DNA of 64,000 bases from Achatina immaculata (GCA_009760885.1 CM019719.1:28205084-28269083), one strand, 5' to 3'. Counted from the first letter of the stretch, positions 1 to 10,540 are shown. Numbers and translations: made by a program. The notes: generated by a model from the sequence alone, not told the origin.

Positions 1-681
1 AAACACCTTTGATTAAGAATAAAAAGGATTCATGTCAGCTGCCGAACAGACGTAACGAGCAAATCAATGGGGCACATGAATGTAAATGGCCTAAGATGTG
101 ACTGGTTATATAAGGAGGATTGGCCCAGACGATAGGGGCATGTTTCTTCTGAGTGTTTACATGAATTTAAGAGTCGAAACCTTTCCCATGAATAAGTAGA
201 AGTCTTGGGGCGATGGGTACATCACGAGACGAAGGTATATTCAGGGTCGATGACACCCCGGGTAGTAAATAGAAACATTACTCTCCTTAAAAAGAAACAC
301 GCGACTGGTAAAAAAAAAAGAATCATCTTTATATAAAGGAAAAAATGGAAGGAAAAAAAAGAAAAGGAAAGCCAGCGAAGGACCCAAGCCACGGGGGGCC
401 CCCTGGGCTAGACGTAATAAGGACCCCCGCCCCCTCTAGCTATACCGTTCATCGCTTGATATACAATTCATAAAATAATAATCTGTATTTCCAGAGGATT
501 TTCTTTTGGGTTGGCGTGGGGCCCCCTTCTATTCTTGGCCCTTAGGCTTAAGCTTGTTCAGGCTAGTGCACCAAGTACATGCACAATATTTGTCTTGCGC
601 TGATTACGCCTCTGTCCTATGCTTGCCTACAGTTTCTTCAGATTTGAAATTATTAGAATTTCTGGTAGCTTAGTCAGTGTA
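1..681. other. Unassigned left edge with two GC-rich patches
   Basis: No gene is visible. There is an A/G-rich tract at 300-365. Two short GGGGCCCCC patches lie at about 393-403 and 518-526. They recall the GC-rich interior of hAT-like non-autonomous elements, but I see no paired termini, so this is only a suggestion. Confidence 0.3.
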
Positions 682-1765
682 TGAAATCACTCTAGAGCTT
701 GATCTTTGTCGAAATCTCTCTAGAGCTTGGTCTTTGTTGAAATCTCTCTAGAGCTTGGTCTTTGCTGAAATCTCTCTAGAGCTTGGTATTTATTGAAATC
801 TCTCTAGAGCTTGGTCTTTGCTGAAATCTCTCTAGAGCTTGGTCTTTGCTGAAATCTCTCTAGAGCTTGGTCTTTGTTGAAATCTCTCTAGAGCTTGGTC
901 TTTGCTGAAATCTCTCTAGAGCTTGGTCTTTGTCTGAAATCTCTCTAGAGCTTGATCTGTCTGAAATCTCTCTAAAGCTTGATCTTTGTCTGAAATCTCT
1001 CTAAGGCGTGTTCTGTCTGAAATCTCTCTAAAGCTTGGTCTTTGTCTGAAATTTCTCTAGAGCTTGATTATTGTCTGAAATTTCTTTAGAGCTTGGTCTT
1101 TTTCTGAAATCTCTCTAGAGCTTGGTCATTGTCTAAAATCTCTCTAAAGCTTGGTCTTTGTCTAAAATCTCTCTAGAGCTTGCTCATTGTCTAAAATCTC
1201 TCTAGAGCTTGGTCTGTGTCTGAAATCTCTCTAGAGCTTGGTCTATCTGAAATCTCTCTAGAGCTTGTTCATTATCTGAAATTTCTCTAAAGCTTTGTCA
1301 TTGTGTGAAGATCTCTGCATTTTGGCCATTATTTGAATGTCTATAAAGCTTGATCATTATCTGAATGTCTCCAAAGCTCGGTCATTGTCTGAATGTCTCT
1401 AAAGTTTGGTCATTTTCTGAATGTCTCTAAAGCTCGGTCATTATTTGAATGTCTTCAAAACTTGGTCATTGTCTGAATGTCTCTAAAACTTTGTCATTGT
1501 TTGAATGTCTCTAAAGCCTGGTTATTGTCTGAATGTCTCTAAAGCTTGGTTATTATTTGAATGTCTCCAAAGCTTGGTCATTGTCTGAATGTCTCTGAAA
1601 TTTTGATTAATGCCAGAAATCTCGCTAAATCTTGGCAAAGTCTGAAATCTCCCCAAATTTTTGTCAATGTCTGAACTCTCTATACTTTGGTCAGAAGCTG
1701 AAACATTTGTATTTTGATCACTGCCTGAAAGATCTCTATATTATGGTCACTGTTTGAAATTTCTG
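682..1765. repeat. Degenerate ~28 bp minisatellite with two sub-types
   Basis: About 38 units of 27-29 bp. From 682 to about 1300 the units share CTCTAGAGCTTGGTCTTTG followed by a GAAAT segment. From about 1300 to 1640 they become GAATGTCTCTAAAGCTTGG units with CATT in place of CTTT. The last 120 bp is strongly decayed. The left half is more uniform, which suggests more recent turnover there. Confidence 0.95.
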
Positions 1766-2110
1766 GAACATACGTAAAAGTCATGACATACAGTTCTGCA
1801 GCAAACTACGAAATGCCTCCAGTACTGTTAAATATCTCTAGATTTGATAAGTGATTGCCGTGATATATGTAGTTCATGGGAAATGCATGTTTAGTACACG
1901 ATAAATATATTAGCTTCTCTCTCTGTGTGTAAATGGTTTAAAGATAATAAAGGATGGCATACTTCAGGTGTAGAAGAAGTAGTAAAAGGCAAGAAAAGAA
2001 AAAGGTGCATGACAGATGACTGATGAGAAGTCAGCCTTGTAGATCAGGTGTCTTCAAACTCTTCAAAATATCGATCCCCTTATGAAGCTTCAGATTCACT
2101 AAACATATAC
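1766..2110. other. No recognisable feature
   Basis: AT-rich sequence with no supported gene or repeat. Short ORFs across it have no recognisable domain. Confidence 0.5.
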
Positions 2111-2141
2111 AATAATAATAATAATAATAATAATAATAATT
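2111..2141. repeat. (AAT)n microsatellite
   Basis: Ten uninterrupted AAT/TAA trinucleotides. On the minus strand this produces a run of tyrosine or leucine codons in short spurious ORFs. Confidence 0.98.
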
Positions 2142-2289
2142 TATCCACCAACTGGATAAAATCATTGACCCTTGGATGTCGGCAGTGAACATTTTGGGGA
2201 CGCCTGTTTCTAGACCTGTTAAAATGAAGAAAAAGTTTGAAGGCGGAGGCGATCCTACAGCGTGCCATGGAGGGAGGCACAGTGTCTGA

Positions 2290-2455
2290 CACACTAGAGC
2301 ATGATGGGATCAGCATCGCCCCTGACTGCTTTTCCTTTTCCAGCTCCAGAAGAATCCAGGTATCTATTTCCTCAACTGAGTGACCAGGGTGTTTCCGGAT
2401 TCGAACCAGTGACTTTCTCCATGAGAAACTAATGCGCCGAGAACTCCGTCACGAT
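2290..2455 (-). mobile_element. tRNA-derived SINE copy, partial
   Basis: On the minus strand a B-box-like GTCACTGGTTCGAATCC lies at about 2395-2413 and an A-box region at about 2430-2450, as in a tRNA-derived SINE head. The body at 2300-2375 (CAGCTCCAGAAGAA, then GGTATCTATTTCC) matches the body of the copy at 56505-56700. It abuts a LINE 3' end at 2456. Confidence 0.65.
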
Positions 2456-2600
2456 TGACTGATTGATTGATCTTTATTTCAAAAGGGTTAAGAATTGGGC
2501 ACGCAGGCCCTCTGACATTCTGCTGTTTATCATACAACTTTCACTCTGTTCCAGACATTCTACAAATATGCTGTTCATATAACAAACATAATTAACAATA
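2456..2600 (-). mobile_element. 3' end of an L2/CR1-like LINE (5'-truncated)
   Basis: Read on the minus strand it ends in a polyadenylation-like AATAAAGAT followed by a (CAAT)n-type tail at 2456-2470. The ~135 bp upstream is almost the same as 21889-22025 on the plus strand, including the hallmark GCCTGCGTGCCCAATTCTT. No coding part remains. Relatives lie at 3680-3800, 58095-58340 and 63195-63790. Confidence 0.75.
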
Positions 2601-2890
2601 AAGTAACTACATACACACAAAAAAATGACTAACTACATACACACACAAAATGACTACATACACAAAAAGTGACTAACTACATACACATATAAATGACTAC
2701 ATGCACAAAAAAGTGACTATCTACATACACATATAAATGACTATTTACATACACAAAAAATGACTAACTACATACACATATAAATGACTGATGACATACA
2801 CATATAAATGACTGACTGCATACACATATAAATGACTAACTACATACACATAAATGACTGACTATATTCACATATATAGTGCAGAGATAT
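2596..2890. repeat. ~24 bp minisatellite (TGACTAACTACATACACATA type), left half
   Basis: Units of roughly 18-25 bp built around ATGACTAACTACATACACA and a TATAA spacer. The same repeat resumes at 3205-3345 after a LINE fragment, so the array is split. Confidence 0.9.
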
Positions 2891-2904
2891 GACAGATGAA
2901 TGAA

Positions 2905-3206
2905 CAACAACCAGTCTCATGGGTGATCAGGAAAAGGAGATGGACATATGTTGATCACTTGATGAGAAGAAATGATCAGAGAATCCCAAAACGAGCTGAT
3001 CACTTGATGAGAAGAAATGATCAGAGAATCCCAAAACAAGCTATCAAGTGGAACACAACAGGCCGAAGAAAAAGAGGCAGACCGCGGGGAACTCTGAAGA
3101 GGACATTGTTAAGAGAGGCCAAATTAACAGGCATAAAATCCTTTGATGAGGTTGAAAGACTCGCCGAAGACAGGAAAAATTGGCGAACTACTTTGCGAGC
3201 CCAAAA
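2905..3206 (+). pseudogene. C-terminal tail of an RTE-like LINE ORF (family E)
   Basis: The frame contains a basic GRRKRGRPRG motif, then FDEVERLAEDRKNWRTTLRA. This is the usual C-terminal end of RTE-type endonuclease/reverse-transcriptase polyproteins; the catalytic domains are absent. A 48-bp stretch encoding HLMRRNDQRIPK is directly duplicated at about 2954-3049. The fragment sits inside a minisatellite. Other copies of this tail are at 45640-45850 and 19705-19775. It is a dead 5'-truncated insertion. Confidence 0.8.
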
Positions 3207-3345
3207 AATGACTGACTACATACACGTATAAATGACTGACTACATACACACATAAATGACTGACTACATACACATATAAATGACTAACTACATACACATA
3301 TAAATGACTACCTACAAACACATATAAATGACTATCTACCAAATA
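3207..3345. repeat. ~24 bp minisatellite, right half
   Basis: Continuation of the 2596-2890 array, with units containing AAATGACTGACTACATACAC. The LINE tail joins it directly after the codons for the final RA residues. Confidence 0.9.
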
Positions 3346-3679
3346 AAAATTTCATTACTGTTCAGAATAATGAGTTCGGTGTCTGTAAGAGTAACTTTTT
3401 ACGTTTTACGATTCATGGAGGCATGTAGTCGACGTGACGGAGTCGTCCTAGAATTGAAGTGGGTGACCAGCAATTATGCGCCGCTGAATGTGCTGATGTA
3501 GCGTAACGGAGTTCATTGTGCACTTCTTTTCGCCTTTGCTAGTCTTAGTTTCTTTGATTACTTCCCTTCCAGTCAGGCTGTGTCAGTTATCTTTATGTAG
3601 TTGCATATGTTGTTGAGTGTGTGGTTAAGAAGTTTTGTGTAATTATTTCGTATTTTGCGTTATATTTTATGTGTTCGCA

Positions 3680-3800
3680 GAACTGGTGTTAAACTAGAGC
3701 ATGTCTGGCGGCTTATTGTGGTCTGATCTAAGGTTGAAGAGATACAGGGAAGAATGTTGGACGGGCCTGCATGGCCCATTCTTCAACCTTTCTTTCTTTC
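3680..3800 (+). mobile_element. 3' end of an L2/CR1-like LINE, plus strand
   Basis: The segment GGACGGGCCTGCATGGCCCA followed by TTCTTCAACC matches the 3' end hallmark of the family seen at 21960-22010 and, inverted, at 2490 and 63240. A (TTTC)n then (TGTC)n simple tail follows. The flanks 3346-3680 and 3800-4170 hold no recognisable gene; the right flank is pyrimidine-rich. Confidence 0.6.
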
Positions 3801-4170
3801 TGTCTGTCTGTCTGGCTGTTCTTCATCTTGTCTTTATTGTATATTTGTATCTCCGTTTATTCTTTTATCTTGGAATTTATTTTTTCCTTATCTCTGTCAC
3901 TTACCTTTCTTATCTAGCTTTACCTTAGCATAACTTTCCTCTGATACATCTGTGCCCTCTTAACTGTCCTGTGGTATCTTTGTCCTTGTCTTGTCTACTT
4001 CTGTCCTTCAGTTTCTTTGCCCTTTCTTATCTTTATCCTTCTCACTTTTTTTTGGTTATCTTTATCCTTCTCATTTTGTCAGTTACTTTCGTTGTCTGAT
4101 GCTGTTTGTATTCTTTTCTTCGACAGTTCCTCGTCCATCATTCCAGTGACCTCGTTTCCTAGGTAACAAG

Positions 4171-4530
4171 TGCCTGTATCCGTGCCTTTGATTTGATCCC
4201 TTCAGTTGTTGTATTTATCTCCTAGTATCTGTGCTTTTGATTTGCTCCCTTCAGTTGTTGTATTTATCTCCTATTATCTGTGCCTTTAATTTGCTCCCTT
4301 CAGTTGTTGCATTTATCTCCTAGTATCTGTGCTTTTGATTTGCTCCCTTCAGTTTTTGTATTTATCTCCTAGTATCTGTGCCTTTGATTTGCTCCCTTCA
4401 GTTGTTGTATTTATCTCCTAGTATCTGTGCCTTTGATTTGCTCCATTCAGTTGTTGTATTTGTCTCCTAATATCTGTGCCTTTGATTTGCTCCCTTCAGT
4501 TGTTGTATTTATCTCCTAGTATCTGTGCCA
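4171..4530. repeat. 49 bp minisatellite, about 7 units
   Basis: Exact spacing of 49 bp between successive TTCAGTTGTTGTATTTATCT motifs, joined by CTAGTATCTGTGC and TTTGATTTGCTCCC. Units differ by a few substitutions. Confidence 0.95.
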
Positions 4531-4686
4531 TTATCTTTCTTATATGTCCATTCACTATCTGTTTTTTCTCCTTTTATGACAAGTTCCTTGTCAACTTTCT
4601 CCAGTATATTTGTTTGTATATTTACTTCCAATTTCTTCTTGTGATAAACTATTGAGGACTCCCTCCCCCCTTTTTTTTCCACCCCA

Positions 4687-4687
4687 A

Positions 4688-4724
<37 letters not shown>
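4687..4724. repeat. (CA)n microsatellite
   Basis: About 18 CA dinucleotides. Region 4730-5205 around it has only short unrecognised ORFs. Confidence 0.98.
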
Positions 4725-4725
<1 letters not shown>

Positions 4726-5209
4726 CTAAATCTCCTTCTTCCTCTCCCCAACTTTCCCATTCCTTGTACGAGATCAATAAAAGCCAATAATGTCATCGAT
4801 CCACACCGATCTTGGCCATCTCCGCCTGTTCAAGCCAGAGAACTCCGTCGGTACAGCCGACCTTGCTGAGACTATAGGAAATCTGGTACACAGGGGATAA
4901 TGTAACGTCTGGCAGATAATATATAGAGTACCACATAGGGGACCAGTGTACAGACAGCTGTCACTGGAGTACATAGATTAGTCTTTCTGTGTGTCTCTGT
5001 GAGGGTTGTCTCGGGTTAGCGCGACTTCGTGTAATAAAGAGCATATCTCGGCCCATGTAAGTATCTGTTTGAAGAGTGAGAACACGCGTGTCTGCTTTAT
5101 GCAGCAGACAAACAGTTCGCGCCCACAGGACTGTCTGTGTCACACTCTAGTTCATATAGACTCACTGATATGCTCGTTTGTTTTCCTGCAGCTGATGGGG
5201 GAGCTCAGA

Positions 5210-5362
5210 ATCTCACACAGTCACAGTCTATCCTCATCCAGTCACAATCATCCTCATCCAGTCACAATCATCCTCACCCAGTCACAATCATCCTCACCCA
5301 GTCACAATCATCATTCCCCAGTCACAGTCATCCTCATACAGTTACAATCATCCTCACCCAGT
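5210..5362. repeat. 20 bp minisatellite
   Basis: Seven or so units of CAGTCACAATCATCCTCAYC with C/T variation. The period of 20 makes all three frames open over a short span, which explains overlapping serine/histidine-rich ORFs. Confidence 0.93.
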
Positions 5363-5460
5363 CGTCCGGACTGTTTCATTCTGGCGTCCCTCATCATCAG
5401 TTTTATTGTTTCCATCTTGTTCTTCCTTTTCATTCTTTTTTTTCATCCTGCTCTTTCTCA

Positions 5461-5950
5461 TCATTTTTTATTAGTTCACCTTGTTAATTCTTATCATCAT
5501 CTTTGATTAGTTCACCTTGTTATTTCTCATCATCATCTTTGATTATTTCACCTTGTTATTTCTCATCATCATCTTTGATTATTTCACCTTGTTATTTCTC
5601 ATCATCATCTTTTATTATTTCACCTTGTTATTTCTCATCATCATCTTTTATTATTTCACCTTGTTATTTCTCATCATCATCTTTGATTATTTCACCTTGT
5701 TATTTCTCATCATCATCTTTGATTGTTTCATCTTGTTCTGTCTCATCATCATCTTTGATTATTTCAATCTGTTCTTTCTCATCATCTTTGATTGTTTCAG
5801 CCTGTTCTTTTTCATCATCTTTGATTGTTTCAACCTGTTCTTTCTCATCATCTTTGATTATTTCATCCTGTTCTTTCTCATCATCTTTGATTGTTTCAGC
5901 CTGTTCTTTTTCATCATCTGATTGTTTCAACCTGTTCTTTTTCATCATTT
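5461..5950. repeat. 33/36 bp pyrimidine-rich minisatellite
   Basis: About 14 units. The left two thirds are 36 bp units with CTCATCATCATC; the right third are 33 bp units with one ATC fewer. Because both lengths are multiples of three, the minus strand reads as an 11-residue acidic repeat (DDEKEQAETIK) and the plus strand as phenylalanine-rich or serine-rich ORFs. No start context or domain supports translation. Confidence 0.95.
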
Positions 5951-6224
5951 TTTAAAATCATTTCATCATGTTCTTCCTTATTCTCCTTTTTCGTTATTTC
6001 ATTATTCCATTTCACTTTATCATTATATATTTTTTAAACCTCCTCTTTTCCATCATTGTTTTATTTCATTCTTCCTTTCGTTATTTTGAATACTCATCTT
6101 CATCTTTTCCTCTTCGTCATCTCTCTTGTTCCTTCTTCCTAATTTTACATTGAAGATACCACAAGAGCGAAGTATTTAATTTTTCATCTGTTTTTCGTGT
6201 TTTTATCTGTTGTGTTAGGTTTAT

Positions 6225-6390
6225 ATATGGCCCTTGAAAAAAAGCATTTGGCCGAAATATTGGATTGCTGTATGTTCTTCACTTATACGTGTTCTTCCTA
6301 ATCTTTTTTTTTCTGCACTTTCGTTCCTGCCCACTTTCAGCACTATCTTTTTGTAAAACTGAACCTTGTTACACCTTCCTAATACAGTTT
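6225..6390. repeat. Dispersed repeat shared with 54290-54445
   Basis: A CCTTGAAAAA start, a GTGTTCTTCCTAAT-type middle and a final GTAAAACTGAACC are matched in order by 54325-54435. The family is not one I recognise; the CCTTGAAAA...GGCCGAAAT wording recalls LINE 3' ends. Region 5951-6225 has no feature beyond T-richness. Confidence 0.45.
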
Positions 6391-6429
6391 CACATGTTTC
6401 TATTGTAAGTCATCAGTGGCTAGATAAAC

Positions 6430-7135
6430 TATCTCTTGTTAAGAGTCAGTTAGCCATTTGCATGTCCCTCGCGAAACTTTGCCTCCCTAACAACTCTCAT
6501 GTAGGCCTCTCACTCAGTCAGCCAATTGCATATTCCCTCCTGTAGGCCTCTCGGTTGTAAGCAAGATGCCCTGCTGCTGATGTGTCCATTCGCAGATTAT
6601 CAACGATGTCTTACACCCATCTTCGCCTTGGTCTTCCTCTCTTTTTCCCATTATGTATCCTTACAAGATTATCTTCTCTAAATTATCAAGACGTTTAATG
6701 TGTCCAAAATATTTAAGTTTTCTCTGTTTAATCTTCCTTACTAGCCAACCTTCTTCAATATTAAGTTCTTGTAGTATGGATATATTTGTTCTTTTTTGTG
6801 TCCATGATATTTAAAGAACTCTTCTGTAGCATTTACATTCAAAGGCATTTATGTGTTTCTCGGCTGTAGTTTTAAGTGTCCAGGTCTCACAGGCATATGT
6901 TGCGATGGGAAATATGCATGCCCTTAAAAATCTTATTTTTGTATTCCTCTCAACAGCTTCTATAGTTGTTTTATTTTTTCTTTGCATTAAGATAAAGACT
7001 TTGCTCTTCACTGTTCTTACGGACTGACATAATTAGTTTTTCCATTCCTTTTTGTGCTCTGGACAGTAATACTGTGTCATCTGCTTATCTCATTAAGATT
7101 ACATCTTCATTATTCCAAATCTTTTTAGGATCTTA
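6430..7135 (-). pseudogene. RTE-like LINE reverse transcriptase C-terminal half (family C), decayed
   Basis: Minus-strand translation runs from the end of the RT palm (ADDTVLLSRAQKGMEKLIMS at about 7040-7095, where the residue before ADD is a stop codon) through ACIFPIATYACETWTLKTT at about 6860-6930 and KYFGHIKRLDNLEKIIL at about 6670-6720, to the tail near 6440. A stop follows EKIIL and the frame then shifts. The upstream RT and the endonuclease are missing, so this is a 5'-truncated, inactive copy. The same tail recurs at 13073, 14794, 16654 and 29210. Confidence 0.85.
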
Positions 7136-7140
7136 CTTCT

Positions 7141-7390
7141 ATATATGAGACACTTCCGATTTAGCAGTCAGCGAACCATATCTGAGATGACCAAGACACT
7201 GTTCCGATTTGGCAGCCAACGAGCCATATCTGAGATGACCAAGACGCTGTTCCAATTTGCAGTCAGCGAACCATATCTGAGATAACCAAGGCGCTATTCC
7301 CATTTGGCAGTCAGCGAACCATATCTGACATGACCAGGACACTGTCCGATTGGCAGTCAGCGAACCATATCTGACATGACTATGACACTG
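7141..7390. repeat. 46-48 bp tandem units derived from a GAA-tailed repeat
   Basis: CCATATCTGA motifs recur at 7176, 7224, 7271, 7319 and 7365. Each unit carries GGCAGTCAGCGAACCATA, which is the 5' segment of the GAA-tailed family that follows. The array looks like a local expansion of that element's 5' end. Confidence 0.85.
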
Positions 7391-7620
7391 TTCCGCCCTC
7401 TCCGCTGGTGTCCCACAGTAATAGGTCTAGCCAGACTAGCGAGGCGGAGTCTGCTTAAGAAGTATTGCACTCTCCCTGCTTTTTCGACTACACTCAGGAA
7501 CAGCCATAACCCGCTCCCAATCCGACGCGATGCTGTGTCTAAGCAACTTCACTGCGTCGGCTGCAAAGAGCACAATTTCGCAGTTCCAGAGAGAAAAGAA
7601 GAAGAAGAAGAAGAAGTTCT
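7335..7620 (+). mobile_element. GAA-tailed non-autonomous repeat family, copy 1
   Basis: In order it holds GGCAGTCAGCGAACCATA, CAGTAATAGGTCTAGCC, GTCTGCTTAAGAAGTATTGC, CGATGCTGTGTCTAAGCAAC, GGCTGCAAAGAGCACAATTT and CGCAGTTCCAG, then (GAA)n. The same order appears at 59060-59655 (+) and 61665-62005 (-). I cannot assign it to a known class: no coding capacity, no clear tRNA head, and a trinucleotide tail. Confidence 0.75.
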
Positions 7621-7624
7621 AAAA

Positions 7625-8295
7625 CATCCATCACAACTGGCCAAGGATAGGTCGGAAATACTGAAGACTGACAATACCACAATTTTTCGCATATGTAGTA
7701 TAAGGTTTCAGGTTTGTTTTATTTAAATACAACTGCGTAAACCTTTTCCTATAACCAGACACAGACAAACATCTGATTTGCAGTAAAAATGTAACTCCTT
7801 CGATGCCAAGTTCTAAAGATTTGTAGTAAACATGTTAACTCTTTCGGTGCTACGTTCTAACAGCTGTATCATCTGCCTGTTCTCCATTGTCTCCGCCCCT
7901 TTTTGCGCGTGAAAGGACACAAGCAAGGAAAGGATGCGGTCTCCTTGGCGAAGAGCTCCGACTTTTCCTTCCTGTTACTTGTCTTCTCCCCGCCCCTGAA
8001 TGTGTGTACCTGTCCAACCTTTCCGCCAATTACGTGGTCGTGTGAAACAGGTCTTTAGTGCCATTTAGCCTTTACAGCTGTCACTGACATATATGTCTTA
8101 ATTGCGTCAATAGCTCCCTCTCTGCTACTCGTAACCTGGCACATGATTGAGGAATTAAGTGTGAACCTTATTTCGATGCTCCTCTTGTTCCTAATGCAAT
8201 GGGGTTCGAGTACTTTGCTCTACAGTCAGACTTCTTCTTCTCGTTTGCGCAAGCCCACACGAAATGCGTTGATTCTTTGTTGAATCCTTGTACCT
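7625..8295. other. No recognisable feature
   Basis: Two ~80 bp stretches at 7780-7870 share wording about a paired CCTTCGATGC/CTTTCGGTGC motif, but no gene, repeat family or RNA can be supported. Confidence 0.45.
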
Positions 8296-8299
8296 CAAT

Positions 8300-8970
8300 C
8301 TCCAGAGGGGAAGGGTGATGGAGGGTGGAGATACAGTCTCCAGAGGGGAAGGGTGATGGAGGGTGGAGATACAGTCTCCAGAGGGGAGGGGTGATGGAGG
8401 GTGGAGATACAGTCTCCAGAGGGGAAGGGTGATGGAGGGTGGAGATACAGTCTCCAGAGGGGAAGGGTGATGGAGGGTGGAGATACAGTCTCCAGAGGGG
8501 AAGGGTGATGGAGGGTGGAGATAGTCTCCTGAGGGGAAGGGTGATGGAGGGTGGAGATACAGTCTCCAGAGGGGAAGGGTGATGGAGGGTGGAGATACAG
8601 TCTCCAGAGGGGAAGGGTAATGGAGGGTGGAGATACAGTCTCCAGAGGGAAGGGTGATGGAGGGTGGAGATACAGTCTCCAGAGGGAAGGGTGATGGAGG
8701 ATGGAGATACAATCTTCAGAGGGGAAGGGTGATGGAGGGTGGAGATACAGTCTCCAGAGGGAAGGGTGATGGAGGATGGAGATACAATCTTCAGAGGGGA
8801 AGGGTGATGGAGGGTGGAGATACAGACTCCAGAGGGGAAGAGTGATGGAGGGTGGAGATACAATCTCCAGAGGGGAAGAGTGATGGAGGGTGGAGATACA
8901 ATCTCCAGAGGGGAAGAGTGATGGAGGGTGGAGATACAATCTCCAGAGGGGAAGAGTGATGGAGGGTGGA
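8300..8970. repeat. 38 bp G-rich minisatellite, about 18 units
   Basis: Unit is AGAGGGGAAGGGTGATGGAG, GGTGGAGATA and CAGTCTCC (38 bp), with one-base-deleted units at 8640-8790. Variant units with GAAGAGTG cluster at the right end (8838-8960). Each unit has three close G-runs on the plus strand. Several overlapping histidine/proline ORFs on the minus strand arise from the period and are not genes. Confidence 0.97.
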
Positions 8971-9078
8971 TACTGACATCAAACTCATGATCAGAAATTG
9001 TTGTCGTATAGGTATAGTAACGTTGTTCAATCTAATTATCTGGATCAAGACCTTGGAAATTTTACATAAAGTTATCTG

Positions 9079-9185
9079 TACTGTCTCAAGACAAACAACT
9101 ACTGTCTCAAGACAAACAACTACTGTCTCAAGACAAACAACTACTGTCTCAAGACAAACAACTACTGTCTCAAGACAAACAACGT
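9079..9185. repeat. 21 bp tandem repeat, 5 perfect units
   Basis: Five identical copies of ACTGTCTCAAGACAAACAAC plus T. The unit contains the palindrome TGTCTCAAGACA. Confidence 0.97.
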
Positions 9186-9261
9186 GGTTTTCTCTCGAGA
9201 AGAGACAGATGATGACCAAACTCTGGTTTGGATCAGGGCATAGTCGAGTGTAAGACGCATC

Positions 9262-9336
9262 GGTAGAAGATGAGCCCCACCCCCAGTAACAGGTCTAGCC
9301 TCAAGGGACAGGGATCGCCATAATTCCCATGGCGCT
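9262..9336 (+). mobile_element. GAA-tailed repeat family, copy 2, left part
   Basis: CAGTAACAGGTCTAGCC and GGGATCGCCATAATTCCCAT match the middle of the family (compare 59190-59240). It is cut at TGGCGCT (9330-9336) by a LINE insertion and resumes at 9655. Confidence 0.7.
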
Positions 9337-9648
9337 CATCATCATCATCAGGTGCCGTGCCGACTGGCGTTGGCTATTATACTTCTCTAGAGTACACGAT
9401 TCTTCATGCAGGCCATCATCTCAGTTGGTGATCTCCTCTCACACCATCCCGTCAGACTGTCCGGTATCATTTCTCTTGGTCTTCCTCTTGATCTTCTTCC
9501 TTCTATTTTTCCTGTTGGTGTAATATTTTCAATGCCCCCTCTTCTCATTGCATGTCCTATGAAAGTACATTGTCTCTCTCTTATCTTTTTGACAAGATTT
9601 GTTTGTCTCTCCAGCTCTTCTCATACATTCTTCATTAGTTATTTTTGC
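9337..9648 (-). pseudogene. 5'-truncated RTE-like LINE tail (family B) nested in copy 2
   Basis: On the minus strand it encodes the same tail as 26970-27202: IEGRRSRGRPREMI, a short linker, then RSIIANASRHGT and a (TGA)n tail at the 3' end (9337-9350). TGGCGCT lies on both sides (9330-9336 and 9655-9661), consistent with a target-site duplication. No RT catalytic motif remains. Confidence 0.8.
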
Positions 9649-9654
9649 TGGCGC

Positions 9655-9800
9655 TGGCGCTGCGGTCTGTTAAAGAAGTATTGGACCACCACCATCGCAC
9701 AGCCCCCCCCCCCCAGTACTTTATGGCTCCACACATGCATCCCATAGACTGCAAAAAGCACCAGCTGGCGGTTCCAGCAAGAAGAAGAAGAAGAAAAGGA
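9655..9800 (+). mobile_element. GAA-tailed repeat family, copy 2, right part
   Basis: Resumes with GGTCTGTTAAAGAAGTATTG, then a poly-C run, then CACCAGCTGGCGGTTCCAG and (AAG)n. The 3' half matches the end of copy 1. Confidence 0.7.
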
Positions 9801-9928
9801 AGAAGTTGTAAATCTGTGATCTCATCTAGCCAACACCTTAATCAGCTAATGAAAAAAAAAAATCATGAAGTAATGAAATTTGTCTGATCTATTATAGCAA
9901 GCAATAGATCTTAGCTGAATGGCGAATA

Positions 9929-9981
9929 ATAATAACAATAATAAAAATAATAATAATAATAAGAAGAAGAAGAAGAAGAAG
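9929..9981. repeat. (AAT)n/(AAG)n compound microsatellite
   Basis: AAT-type triplets run into AAGAAGAAG. Region 9982-10540 that follows has no supported gene. A stretch at 10305-10370 (GTTTCCAAACTATTTGCGAC) resembles an hAT-type terminus, but no partner end was found. Confidence 0.9.
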
Positions 9982-10540
9982 AAAAACGATGTCCAGAAAT
10001 GCCATTAGAATTTTCTGACGTCACACTCAGCGAAAGGGGAGAAAACTCTGCTGGTACGGGAGACATGTGCAGAAGCGAGGGATTATAAAGACGGCGGGCG
10101 AGAGTGAAACTTGTGCAACAGGATTCTCCTGAAAAATGCATTATCTTCAGCGCTCTGCCTAAATTGAATCTGCTGGTGGTGTTTTCTTTCTAGAAAGATG
10201 TTTGAGAATTCTTTGAGTCTGCCAGTTTCTGTTTATCGATTATGTTATCCAACCCAGGTGACACAGATATATGAGAGGCACCATGCAAATAAGCCCCTGG
10301 TTACATAAGTGTTTCCAAACTATTTGCGACGACTACCTGCGCGATCGTGACTACCTGCTTAAGATAGAAAGTAGACAGGCTTGAAAACCACTAAACTTAC
10401 AACGTACACTCTAAGGGAACAATCCAGCATCTGTAAAATAAGACAAATGTCTGAGTTTTAAGTTCGTTTCTGGAACACTGTTGTTTACGATCGGTGTGAT
10501 GTATTTGTTTGCTGAGTTCTGCTCCGGGTTTAGAGTTTTT

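Noticed and set aside
8168..8939. Overlapping proline/histidine-rich ORFs up to 231 codons
   Set aside because: The 38-bp repeat is open in several frames. No start context, domain or codon bias separates one frame from another.
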